DNA of 64,000 nt from CAVTWH01 sp963850915 (GTDB taxonomy: Bacteria; Actinomycetota; Actinomycetes; Mycobacteriales; Micromonosporaceae): NCBI GenBank assembly GCA_963850915.1, contig CAWKND010000013.1:62001-126000 (forward strand), in the 5' to 3' direction. Shown piece by piece: positions 51,095-58,423 of the stretch (position 1 is the first letter of the stretch; every line of letters starts with the position of its first letter). The notes under the pieces are model-generated. The model was not told the origin of the DNA. It was given only the letters and a program-made list of their open reading frames with translations, and made no database searches. A program made the translations under genes and the position numbers.

Positions 51095-51551
51095 CTCGTA
51101 CCCGGCCTTGATGAGTGCGCTGGCCGGTGCCCGGCAGGCGCTCGAGGTCGAGCAGGGCAGCGCGTACCAGTGGCAGCAGGAGCAGCTGGCCGCCGCCCAG
51201 ACAGCCGTGCAGCGGGCCGAGCGGGTGGTTGCCCAGGCACAGGAGCAGGTCGCCGGCGCGCAGCTGCTGGTCGACCGGGTGGACAGCGAGTCCGTACTGC
51301 TCTGGCGCGCCCTCGGCGCCCGGCTCGGGCCGACCCGGGCACGCCGCCTCGGTACCGCCCCGCAACCGGCCGCCGGTGATTCGTCGGGCGATGGCGCGGA
51401 GCCGGGTGCGCTGCTGCGGCGGGTACGCGCCACGCTGGATTCGGTACCGGCCCGGCGGGTACGGCCACTGTGGCTCTCCGCGGTGCTGCTGCTGTTCGCG
51501 GTCGCCGTGGTGGCCGGCGGCGCGTTCCTGCTACTCGCCCTGTACCCGTAG
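51087..51551 (+). CDS. coiled-coil protein with C-terminal membrane anchor, last gene of the FtsK-type operon
   Basis: The 154-residue protein begins MADSYPALMSALAGARQ inside the last codons of the motor gene (8-base overlap). Residues 15-80 are a long helix or coiled coil (VEQGSAYQWQQEQLAAAQTAVQRAERVVAQAQEQ in heptad-like phase). A loop follows, and residues 128-152 form one membrane span (LWLSAVLLLFAVAVVAGGAFLLLAL) close to the C-terminus. The coiled coil should face the cytoplasm, suited to tethering the soluble motor to the membrane. No homologue is recognised. Its stop overlaps the convergent neighbour by 21 bases. Confidence 0.65.
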   Translation: MADSYPALMSALAGARQALEVEQGSAYQWQQEQLAAAQTAVQRAERVVAQAQEQVAGAQLLVDRVDSESVLLWRALGARLGPTRARRLGTAPQPAAGDSSGDGAEPGALLRRVRATLDSVPARRVRPLWLSAVLLLFAVAVVAGGAFLLLALYP

Positions 51552-52487
51552 CACGACCGGCCCGTCCTCCGGTCCGACCGGCTCGGCCGGCGACGGCCGG
51601 CGCTCGAGCACGCCCAGCACCGTGCCGGCCACCGCGCCGAGCCCCGCCGCTACCAGTCCGAACAGCGGCGCGGCGAGCAGCGCGAGCAGGTACGGGGCGG
51701 CGACGTTGCCGACGTTGCGGGCCGCCGCCGTGAGTACCTGCGGATTCGCTACCGGCCCGGCCACCCGGTACGGGAACAGCGCCACTGTGGCGAGGGTCAG
51801 CGCGCTCGCCACCAGCGTCATCGCCAGACTGGCCAGGATTCCCGCGAGCAGCCCCTGGCGCAGCCGGGCACCAACCGTCCCGACCGGCCGCTGGCCAGTT
51901 GGGAACCCGGCGTGGCGGCGCGCGCTCAGCAGCGCGAGTACGAGGGGTGGGCCGGCAACCAGCCCGACAATCCGGGCCGGGCTGGCACCGGGCGAGGTGC
52001 TGTCGCTGCCCGGCAGTACGCCGCCGAACGGGGCCAGCAGGTAGACCGCCAGACCGGCCAACGCACCGCCACCCGCGCCGGTCACCAGCGTCGCCGGTAC
52101 GGCGCCACGGCGGCGTGCGGTGAGCGCCCAGGTGGCCAGGGCGTACCCGCAGACGAGGAAGACGATCAGCGCCAGCAGCAGCCAGTACGGGTCGGAGCCG
52201 TCGTCCGGACCCGACCAGTTGAGGGCGTCCAGCCGGAGTACCCCGAGCGCACCGGCCAGCAGTACCCAGCAGGTGGCGTACCCGCCGACCCGTACCCGCC
52301 ACGCCACCCGGGTCTCCGGTGACGGCGCGGACCGGCCGGCGGTGAACCAGCCGAGTACCGCCAGTGCGAGCGCGGCGAGAACCGTGCTGAGCCAGTACTT
52401 CGAGCCCATCGACGCGGTGAGGACAACCAGGCCGGCGCAGCCGACGAGTGCCCCCGCCCAGTAGCCGGCCTGACGGTGAGCTGCCAC
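51531..52487 (-). CDS. integral membrane protein, about eight spans, unknown function
   Basis: The 318-residue protein begins MAAHRQAGYWAGALVGCAG from a GTG behind GGGGGT. It has roughly eight hydrophobic segments (for example TVLAALALAVLGWF, LLLALIVFLVCGYALATWAL, LAGILASLAMTLVASAL, LLALLAAPLFGLVAAGLG) with short loops, and a C-terminal hydrophilic tail. It does not match a transporter family I can name. It is directly downstream of the DinB-like gene on the same strand (11-base gap), and the two probably form an operon. It converges on the FtsK-type operon. Confidence 0.65.
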   Translation of the reverse strand: MAAHRQAGYWAGALVGCAGLVVLTASMGSKYWLSTVLAALALAVLGWFTAGRSAPSPETRVAWRVRVGGYATCWVLLAGALGVLRLDALNWSGPDDGSDPYWLLLALIVFLVCGYALATWALTARRRGAVPATLVTGAGGGALAGLAVYLLAPFGGVLPGSDSTSPGASPARIVGLVAGPPLVLALLSARRHAGFPTGQRPVGTVGARLRQGLLAGILASLAMTLVASALTLATVALFPYRVAGPVANPQVLTAAARNVGNVAAPYLLALLAAPLFGLVAAGLGAVAGTVLGVLERRPSPAEPVGPEDGPVVLRVQGE

Positions 52488-52498
52488 CGGTACCCCCG

Positions 52499-53152
52499 TT
52501 ATTCGCTCTTGTCCTGGATCTCCCAGGCGTGGTCCAGCATGTGCCAGGCGATGCGGTGGGTGGCGTACCGGAGGGTCCATTTCTTCCCGGCGATCGGCTG
52601 ACCGTCGCCGGCCGCGCCGAGCACGTCCAGCATCGCCTGGTGCAGCGGCTCCCAGTCGGCCGTGGTCGCCGGCGCGGGCAGCTTGATCCCGAGCTGGCGG
52701 GCGTAGCCGGACTCGGCGTCCAGGCAGTGCCGGACCACCTTGTCGGTGTCCCGGCCACCGCCCCGGGGCCCCTTGCGCAGCTCGGCCGGGGCGTGCGCGG
52801 CCACCTCGGCGAAGTATGCCCACGCCGCCGACAGCACGGCCAACCGGGCTTTTACCGCCGCCGGGGTCAACTTCTCGTGATCAGGCCCGGTGACCTTGCC
52901 GGGTACCCCGAACGAGGTACTGCCGTCGCCGTCGATGCGCTCGACGACGGAGAACTCCGGCTGCGCCGGGAGTCGCCGGCCGGCGAGCGTCACCACCTCG
53001 GCGTAGCGCGGCGCGTACTCGGCCAGGGCCTCCAGCGCCGCCTCCTCGGTACGCCCGGCGCGCGACCAGCCCGGCCAGTCCACTGCCGTGGCGAAGGCAC
53101 GTGTTTTAACCGCTTCAATAGTGACCGCCGTCACAGTCTTCTTAGCCGGCAT
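52499..53152 (-). CDS. conserved protein with DinB-like C-terminal region
   Basis: The 217-residue protein shows a pattern known from an actinobacterial family of unknown function: AVDWPGWSRAGRTEEAALEAL and YAPRYAEVV in the first third, VVERIDGDGSTSFGVPGKV in the middle, and a C-terminal helical bundle with HAPAELRKGPRGGGRDTDKVVRH and RYATHRIAWHMLDHAWEIQD. The last motif with its spaced His residues resembles the DinB/YfiT metal-binding bundle. An enzymatic role, perhaps thiol-dependent transfer, is possible but not shown. Confidence 0.75.
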   Translation of the reverse strand: MPAKKTVTAVTIEAVKTRAFATAVDWPGWSRAGRTEEAALEALAEYAPRYAEVVTLAGRRLPAQPEFSVVERIDGDGSTSFGVPGKVTGPDHEKLTPAAVKARLAVLSAAWAYFAEVAAHAPAELRKGPRGGGRDTDKVVRHCLDAESGYARQLGIKLPAPATTADWEPLHQAMLDVLGAAGDGQPIAGKKWTLRYATHRIAWHMLDHAWEIQDKSE

Positions 53153-53258
53153 CCTGCGATCGTCGCATGGCGCGCGGGTACATGCCGGTTATAGCCGGCT
53201 GCGCCGGATGGGACGGCGTTGCCGGAAGTCGGCACCGCGGAGCGAGGGGACAACGGCG

Positions 53259-54110
53259 ATGACCACGGTAGATCACGAGGCCGGCCGGCACTCGGTACCG
53301 GAGCAGCACGAGCCGCCGTCCGCTGAGTCCGTGCCAGCCACCGGCCCGGAGCGCACCCCGACGGGTGGGCCGAGCGACGGGCGGCTGCTGCTGATCGGCG
53401 CGTGCATCCTCGCCGCGGTGATCCTGCTCGCGGTCGGTGTGGTGATCGTCCGGCACGTGGCCGACGGCTTCCACCACGGCGCGACCAGCACCAGCCACGA
53501 CAAGCACAAGGTGGCCGGCGTGGCACACGGCCGCGACGAGGCCACGCTGGACCTGGTCAGCGGGGTCACCTCGGTCACCGTCAAGACCGCGGACCTGACC
53601 GGCGACATGTACCGCGTCTCCACTCCCGACGGCGGTTCGCAGCTGCCGGCCGTGGTGGACTCGGGCGACCGGGTACAGGTACAGCTCACCGACAGCGGCG
53701 AGAAGGGCGCGTCGAGCGTACTGATCGAGCTGAGCAGCCACGTCGCCTGGCACATCCGGCTCGGCGGCGGCTCCAGCGAGGCCAGCCTCGACCTGCGCGC
53801 GGGCGGCCTGGCCAGCCTGGACTTCGCCAGCGGGATCAGCTCGATCGAGGCGTCCCTGCCCAAGCCGCACGGGACCGTGACGGTCCGGCTCGCCGGCGGC
53901 GCCAGCACCTGGACACTCCACCTGCCCAAGGGGGTACCCGCCCAGCTGACCGTCGGTGGCGGGGCCGGATCGGCAACAGTCGACGGTACGGTGCACAACG
54001 GCATCTCCGGTGGCCAGGTGTTCAGCACCGACGGGTACGCCAGCGCCGGCGACCGGTACGACCTGGAGGCCACGAGTGGGGTCTCCACGATCGTGGTCGA
54101 CCGGCAGTGA
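53259..54110 (+). CDS. single-span membrane protein with LiaF/adhesin-like beta domain
   Basis: The 283-residue protein has a cytoplasmic N-terminus of about 45 residues rich in Pro and Glu and one span (LLLIGACILAAVILLAVGVVIV). A histidine-rich segment (HVADGFHHG...SHDKHK) leads into an extracellular domain of repeated short beta strands (TLDLVSGVTSVTVKTADLTG, SLDLRAGGLASLDFASGIS, VTVRLAGGASTWTLHLP, VSTIVVDRQ). The strand ladder is of the DUF4097/LiaF-C type, a right-handed beta solenoid often used in envelope stress sensing. GAGGGGA precedes the ATG. It is divergent from the DinB-like gene. Confidence 0.7.
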   Translation: MTTVDHEAGRHSVPEQHEPPSAESVPATGPERTPTGGPSDGRLLLIGACILAAVILLAVGVVIVRHVADGFHHGATSTSHDKHKVAGVAHGRDEATLDLVSGVTSVTVKTADLTGDMYRVSTPDGGSQLPAVVDSGDRVQVQLTDSGEKGASSVLIELSSHVAWHIRLGGGSSEASLDLRAGGLASLDFASGISSIEASLPKPHGTVTVRLAGGASTWTLHLPKGVPAQLTVGGGAGSATVDGTVHNGISGGQVFSTDGYASAGDRYDLEATSGVSTIVVDRQ

Positions 54111-54124
54111 CCCATACTGGCGGG

Positions 54125-54631
54125 GTGATCCAGCCTCTGATCGTCGTCGTGATGGGCGTCTCCGGCAGCGGAAAGACCACCATCGGCAGCCTGCTCGCCC
54201 AGCGCCTCGAGTGCGTCTACGCCGAGGCCGACCAGTTCCACCCGAAGGCCAACATCGACAAGATGCACGCCGGCCAGCCGCTCACCGACGAGGACCGCCG
54301 GCCGTGGCTGGCCGCCATCGCCGAGTGGATCACCGAGAACGAGGCGGCCGGGGAGAGCGCGGTGGTCTCCTGCTCGGCGCTCAAACGCAGCTACCGGGAC
54401 GTGCTGCGGGACGGCCACAAGCACGTCCGGATCGCCTACCTGAACACGCCGGAGAGCCTGCTGCGCGAGCGCGTCGAGCACCGGCACGGGCACTTCTTCC
54501 CGCCCGAGCTGCTGGACAGCCAGCTCGCCACGCTGGAGCTGCCGACCCCGGACGAGCACGTGATCAACGTCGTCAACACCGCTGACCCGTCGACGGTGGT
54601 GGACGAGATCCTCAGCCGGCTGGGGTACTGA
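54125..54631 (+). CDS. gntK: gluconokinase
   Basis: The 168-residue P-loop kinase has Walker A GVSGSGKTTIG near the start, DQFHPKANIDKMHAGQPLTD-type substrate loop near residue 36, VVSCSALKRSYRDVLR near 78 and HFFPPELLDSQLATLE near 118, all typical of GntK. It phosphorylates gluconate to 6-phosphogluconate for the pentose phosphate pathway. The start is GTG (IQPLIVVVMG); a later ATG would remove the first strand. The terminal codons Ser-Arg-Leu-Gly-Tyr-stop are repeated downstream. Confidence 0.94.
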   Translation: MIQPLIVVVMGVSGSGKTTIGSLLAQRLECVYAEADQFHPKANIDKMHAGQPLTDEDRRPWLAAIAEWITENEAAGESAVVSCSALKRSYRDVLRDGHKHVRIAYLNTPESLLRERVEHRHGHFFPPELLDSQLATLELPTPDEHVINVVNTADPSTVVDEILSRLGY

Positions 54632-54656
54632 GCCGGCTGGGGTACTGAGCCGGCTG
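54614..54656 (+). repeat. 17-base tandem repeat duplicating the 3' end and stop codon of gntK
   Basis: AGCCGGCTGGGGTACTG occurs at 54614 and 54631 and begins again at 54648 for 9 bases. The first copy carries the last sense codons and, with the next A, the gntK stop. Confidence 0.95.
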
Positions 54657-54668
54657 TCGCAGCATGCG

Positions 54669-54702
54669 ACGGCGCCCCCGGACCGAAGTCCGGGGGCGCC
54701 GT
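54669..54702. terminator. bidirectional terminator between gntK and the xyloglucanase gene
   Basis: A perfect 15-base-pair stem (ACGGCGCCCCCGGAC at 54669-54683 with its complement at 54688-54702) with a CGAA loop lies between the convergent genes. Confidence 0.95.
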
Positions 54703-54707
54703 TCCTT

Positions 54708-54745
54708 CCACTAGCTGCAGGTCATGCCACTAGCTGCAGGTCGTG
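54708..54745 (-). repeat. 19-base tandem repeat duplicating the 3' end and stop codon of the xyloglucanase gene
   Basis: CCACTAGCTGCAGGTC(A/G)TG occurs at 54708-54726 and 54727-54745 with one mismatch. The inner copy encodes the last Thr-Cys-Ser codons and TAG stop on the minus strand; the outer copy repeats them after the stop. Confidence 0.93.
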
Positions 54746-57570
54746 CCGTTCAGCTTGAATGCGGTGGGTACCGCGTTCGTGGTTGTCCAGTTGGCCAGGA
54801 AGCCGACGTCGGCGCTCCCGCCGTTCGCCGCCAGCGTGGCCGTGTAGCTGACGCTGCTGACCGTGACCGCCGCACCGCTCTGGACAGCTGTGCCGCCCCA
54901 GCTCTGGGTGATCACCTGACCGTTCGCGAACGACCAGGTCAGCGTCCACCCGTTGATGGCGGTGCTGCCACTGTTGACGATGTGTACCGCCCCCTGGAAC
55001 CCGCCCGGCCACTGCCCGGTGACCGAGTACGTCACCTGGCAACCGCCGGTGGATGTCGAAGACGACGGCGACGCAGACGCACTCCGCGACGGCGAAGCAC
55101 TCGGTGACGTGCTCCGGGATGGGCTGACACTGGGGCTCGCGCTGGCACTCCGGCTCGGGCTGACACTGGGGCTCGCGCTCGCTGACGCGCTCCGGGATGG
55201 TGAAGCCGACGGCGAGGCGCTCGCCGATGACCCGGACGGGCTCGGGGACACCGACGGCGGGGTACTGCTCTGCCGATCGCCGTAGATGATGCCGCGCCCG
55301 TTGGTACCGATGTAGACCCGGCCGTAGATGCGCGGGTCACCGGTGATCGCGCCACCGATGTTGCCGTACTGGTGCTGGTCGTCGTTGATGCGTACCCAGC
55401 TGGCCCCGCCGTTGTCCGAGCGGAACACGCCACGCACGTTGTCAATCTTGGCGACGGTGTACAGCGCCGGGTAGGACTGCCCCGGTGCCGCCTTGCCGAA
55501 GCCGATGTTGTCGGCCTGCTGCACGTTGCTCGACTGGGTGAAGCTGGCCCCGCCGTTGGTGGAGTGCCACAGCCCGTACGTGCCGGTGCTGACGCCACCC
55601 GCCAGCCAGATGTCCCCCTCGTGCCCGGGGACGGCCTTGAACGTACCGGTGAGGGGCAGGCCGGTGGCCGCGGTCGCGGTGAAGGAGGCGCCGCCGTTGG
55701 TACTGGCGTAGAACTTGCCGGCCGAGAAGGCGTAGAACTTCTGCGAGTTCACCCGGTCGGACTCCACCTCGGCGTTCGCCGGTACCCCCGTGGACGCGGT
55801 CCACGAGTTGCCGAAGCCGACCGAGTAGACCACCTGCTGACCGGCGTCACCCGGTGCCCAGACGAACCGGCTGCCGTCCGCCGACGCGGCGACTGTCCCG
55901 CCGGTGTTGATCCCCGATGGCTCGGTGCCCTGGAACCAGTTGCTGCCACCGTCGGTGGAGAACGCCACGTGGCTGTCGTTCGGCCGGTCCGAGTCGGTGA
56001 AGTTGCCGGCCCGTACCATCACGCTGGAGTTCAGCTCGGCGTAGTCGAGGCTGGTGGTACTCGTGAAGACGGGCTGGGTGAACATCATCGCGGGGACCGC
56101 GTCGAGGTTGGTGTGCTTGAACCCGCCGATGTCACCGAGCGCACTGATCAGTGGCGCACCGGTGGGTGGGCTGATCAGGTCGAGTGCCGCCGTCTCCTCC
56201 AGCCCGGTGACCATGGGCTTGATGGTGAACGTGGTGCCCTTGTCCCAGTTGGTCAGGTTGGTGGTACCGAACAGGGTGGCGCCGGTGCCGTACATCATCC
56301 GGTCGGAGTTGAACGGGTCGATCTCCACCGACTCGTTCATCCAGCCCAGCTTCGGGGCGGTCTCGGGCGGCGACGGGTTGCCGCCGAAGGTGAGCCACGG
56401 TACCGACGAGATGTCCTGGGTGTAGCGGTTGCTGCGGTTGGGGTAGCTGGTGAAGTCCCAGATCCGGGTCCAGGTGGCGCCGGAGTCGGTACTGCGGAAC
56501 AGGATCATGTCCGGCCACCAGGAGACCTGGGTGGCGACCATGATGGTGCCGGGGTGCTGCCGGTCGATGGTCAGGCCCGAGTAGCCGAAGTAGTCGTCCG
56601 TGCTGCTCGACGGGATCGGGCTGATCTGCGTCCAGGTACCGGTCGTGGTGGACAGCCGCCAGACGTCACCCTTGGCACCGTCGTACGGGCCGCCGGTGTC
56701 ACTGGTAGCGATGTAGAGGTAGTGGTTGACGGTGTCCAGTACCCCCTTGTGCGCGATGTACCCGGTCGGCGTACCCGGTACCGCCGCCCAGGTCACGCCG
56801 CCGTCGGTGGACCGGTACACGGTGTTGTTCTTGTCCGCCACGCCCACGTAGATGGTCTGCGTGGTGGCGCCCGCCGCGGCACTGGTCTTGTCGAAGGTCA
56901 CCCACACGACACCCTGGTTGTCGCCGTTGTAGGCGTCGCCCGGGGTCGCGACGTAGTTGCCCGGATTCGGGAAGGCGGTCACCTTTGCCCAGGTGACGCC
57001 GGAGTCGGTACTGCGCCACAGGCCGTTGCCGCTGGGCGCGCCGAGGTACAGGATGCTGTCCTTGTTGGGGTCGATGGCCAGCCGCTCACCCATCCCCCGG
57101 CCCGGCATGTTGCCGCCGAGCTTGAACGGCAGCGGCGAGACCGCCCAGGTCGCCCCCTGGTCTGACGAGCGCAAAACGGCGCCGTTGTTGGGATCCCAGC
57201 TGTTCGTGTACATGCCCGCGGCCACGTACACCTTGTTGGTGTCGACCGGGTCGGTGGCCAGGCTGACCACGCCGTTGTAGCCCCAGTTGTCGAAGCCGAC
57301 CCAGTCCAGCAGCGGGATCCACTTCGAGTTGGTCTGGTCCCAGCGGTAGGCGCCGCCGATGTCGGTACGCGCATAGATCAGATTTTGTTTGGTTTGGTTG
57401 AAAATGATGCCGGGGACGAAGCCGCCGCCGGCGATCTGGACATTTTTGAAGGTGTACGGATCGGCCGCGGCCGCGCCGGCCGGCGTGGCACCGGTGGCCA
57501 CCTGCACCGCGACGGCGCCCGCCGCGGCGAGTACCACCGCCGCGAACATGGTGGCGATTTTCTTGCGCAT
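54730..57570 (-). CDS. secreted xyloglucanase, GH74 plus C-terminal CBM2
   Basis: The 946-residue precursor has a signal peptide (KKIATMFAAVVLAAAGAVAV, cleavage near AGAAA). A GH74 double beta-propeller follows (about 40-740), marked by repeated sialidase-like blocks (RSSDQGATW, RSTDSGVTW, RSTDGGVTW, RSDNGGASW) and the catalytic-region motifs ARTDIGGAYRW near residue 68 and LGDIGGFKH near 480. A long Ser/Pro/Ala linker and a CBM2 (CQVTYSVTGQWPGGF...LNGTTCS) close the protein. It should cleave the beta-glucan backbone of xyloglucan outside the cell. GGGAG lies seven bases before the ATG. No CebR-type box is visible upstream, unlike the GH5 gene. Confidence 0.94.
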   Translation of the reverse strand: MRKKIATMFAAVVLAAAGAVAVQVATGATPAGAAAADPYTFKNVQIAGGGFVPGIIFNQTKQNLIYARTDIGGAYRWDQTNSKWIPLLDWVGFDNWGYNGVVSLATDPVDTNKVYVAAGMYTNSWDPNNGAVLRSSDQGATWAVSPLPFKLGGNMPGRGMGERLAIDPNKDSILYLGAPSGNGLWRSTDSGVTWAKVTAFPNPGNYVATPGDAYNGDNQGVVWVTFDKTSAAAGATTQTIYVGVADKNNTVYRSTDGGVTWAAVPGTPTGYIAHKGVLDTVNHYLYIATSDTGGPYDGAKGDVWRLSTTTGTWTQISPIPSSSTDDYFGYSGLTIDRQHPGTIMVATQVSWWPDMILFRSTDSGATWTRIWDFTSYPNRSNRYTQDISSVPWLTFGGNPSPPETAPKLGWMNESVEIDPFNSDRMMYGTGATLFGTTNLTNWDKGTTFTIKPMVTGLEETAALDLISPPTGAPLISALGDIGGFKHTNLDAVPAMMFTQPVFTSTTSLDYAELNSSVMVRAGNFTDSDRPNDSHVAFSTDGGSNWFQGTEPSGINTGGTVAASADGSRFVWAPGDAGQQVVYSVGFGNSWTASTGVPANAEVESDRVNSQKFYAFSAGKFYASTNGGASFTATAATGLPLTGTFKAVPGHEGDIWLAGGVSTGTYGLWHSTNGGASFTQSSNVQQADNIGFGKAAPGQSYPALYTVAKIDNVRGVFRSDNGGASWVRINDDQHQYGNIGGAITGDPRIYGRVYIGTNGRGIIYGDRQSSTPPSVSPSPSGSSASASPSASPSRSASASASPSVSPSRSASASPSVSPSRSTSPSASPSRSASASPSSSTSTGGCQVTYSVTGQWPGGFQGAVHIVNSGSTAINGWTLTWSFANGQVITQSWGGTAVQSGAAVTVSSVSYTATLAANGGSADVGFLANWTTTNAVPTAFKLNGTTCS

Positions 57571-57805
57571 CAAGGGCTCCCTGAAACGGGGGGACGACGG
57601 TCTGCGGTGGTGCCGCCCCGCCGCGCGACATCGCCGCTGGGGTACACCACCTGTGCACGGGAGCTGCCCTTCATCTCCCGGCGCCGGTCGCCGTGGACAG
57701 ATTCACACACGCGTAGAGACGCGTCAATGAGCGGGCGCCGCTGACAACCTTCGGGCCCCAGTGCGGCGTCTACACATGCGACGGGTACGACCAACGGGGG
57801 GTCGC

Positions 57806-58423
57806 GTGGCACACGAACCAGGTTCGGACTTCGACGAGTTTGTCCGGGGCCGGGCAGCCGCGCTGCTACGCACGGCGTACCTGCTCACCGGCGACCGGCA
57901 CGCCGCCGAGGACCTGCTGCAGGACACGCTGGAGCGGGTGTACGCCAAGTGGTCACGGATCTCCGGCTCCCCCGAGGCGTACGCCCGGCGGGCACTCGTC
58001 AACGGCGCGACCAGCCGGTGGCGCAGCCGGGGGCGCCGGCCGGAGACGGCGCTCCCCGAGTCGTACCAGCCGAGCCGCCCGGACCACGCCGGCGCGGTGA
58101 CGGTACGCGCGGTGGTCGGTGACGCGCTCCGGCAACTTTCCCGGCAGCAGCGCGCCGTGGTGGTACTGCGCTACTTCGACGACCTGAGCGAGGCCGATGT
58201 CGCCGAGTTGCTGGGCTGCTCGGTCGGGAGCGTGAAGAGCCACGGCGCGCGCGGCCTCGCCCGGCTCCGGGTGGCGCTCGGCCCGACCTTCGACATCGCC
58301 CCGCCGCCTGCCGCTCCGCCACCCGCCGCTGTCAGTGCGCCGGCTCGGGGAGCGCCGCCGCCGCCGATCCGGCTGGCCGCCGTCTCCTACCCAGTCACGT
58401 CACCATCCGGGAGCATCCGATGA
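57806..58423 (+). CDS. SigE-family ECF RNA polymerase sigma factor
   Basis: The 205-residue protein has region 2 (FDEFVRGRAAALLRTAYLLTGD, then HAAEDLLQDTLERVYAKWSRI) and region 4 (ALRQLSRQQRAVVVLRYFDDLSEADVAELLGCSVGSVKSH) of the SigE family, followed by a Pro/Ala-rich tail of about 45 residues that is longer than usual. It redirects RNA polymerase to a stress or envelope regulon. The GTG start is behind GGGGGG; an ATG ten codons earlier is possible. Its stop overlaps the following membrane protein gene (ATGA), suggesting that gene encodes its regulator. Confidence 0.9.
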   Translation: MAHEPGSDFDEFVRGRAAALLRTAYLLTGDRHAAEDLLQDTLERVYAKWSRISGSPEAYARRALVNGATSRWRSRGRRPETALPESYQPSRPDHAGAVTVRAVVGDALRQLSRQQRAVVVLRYFDDLSEADVAELLGCSVGSVKSHGARGLARLRVALGPTFDIAPPPAAPPPAAVSAPARGAPPPPIRLAAVSYPVTSPSGSIR

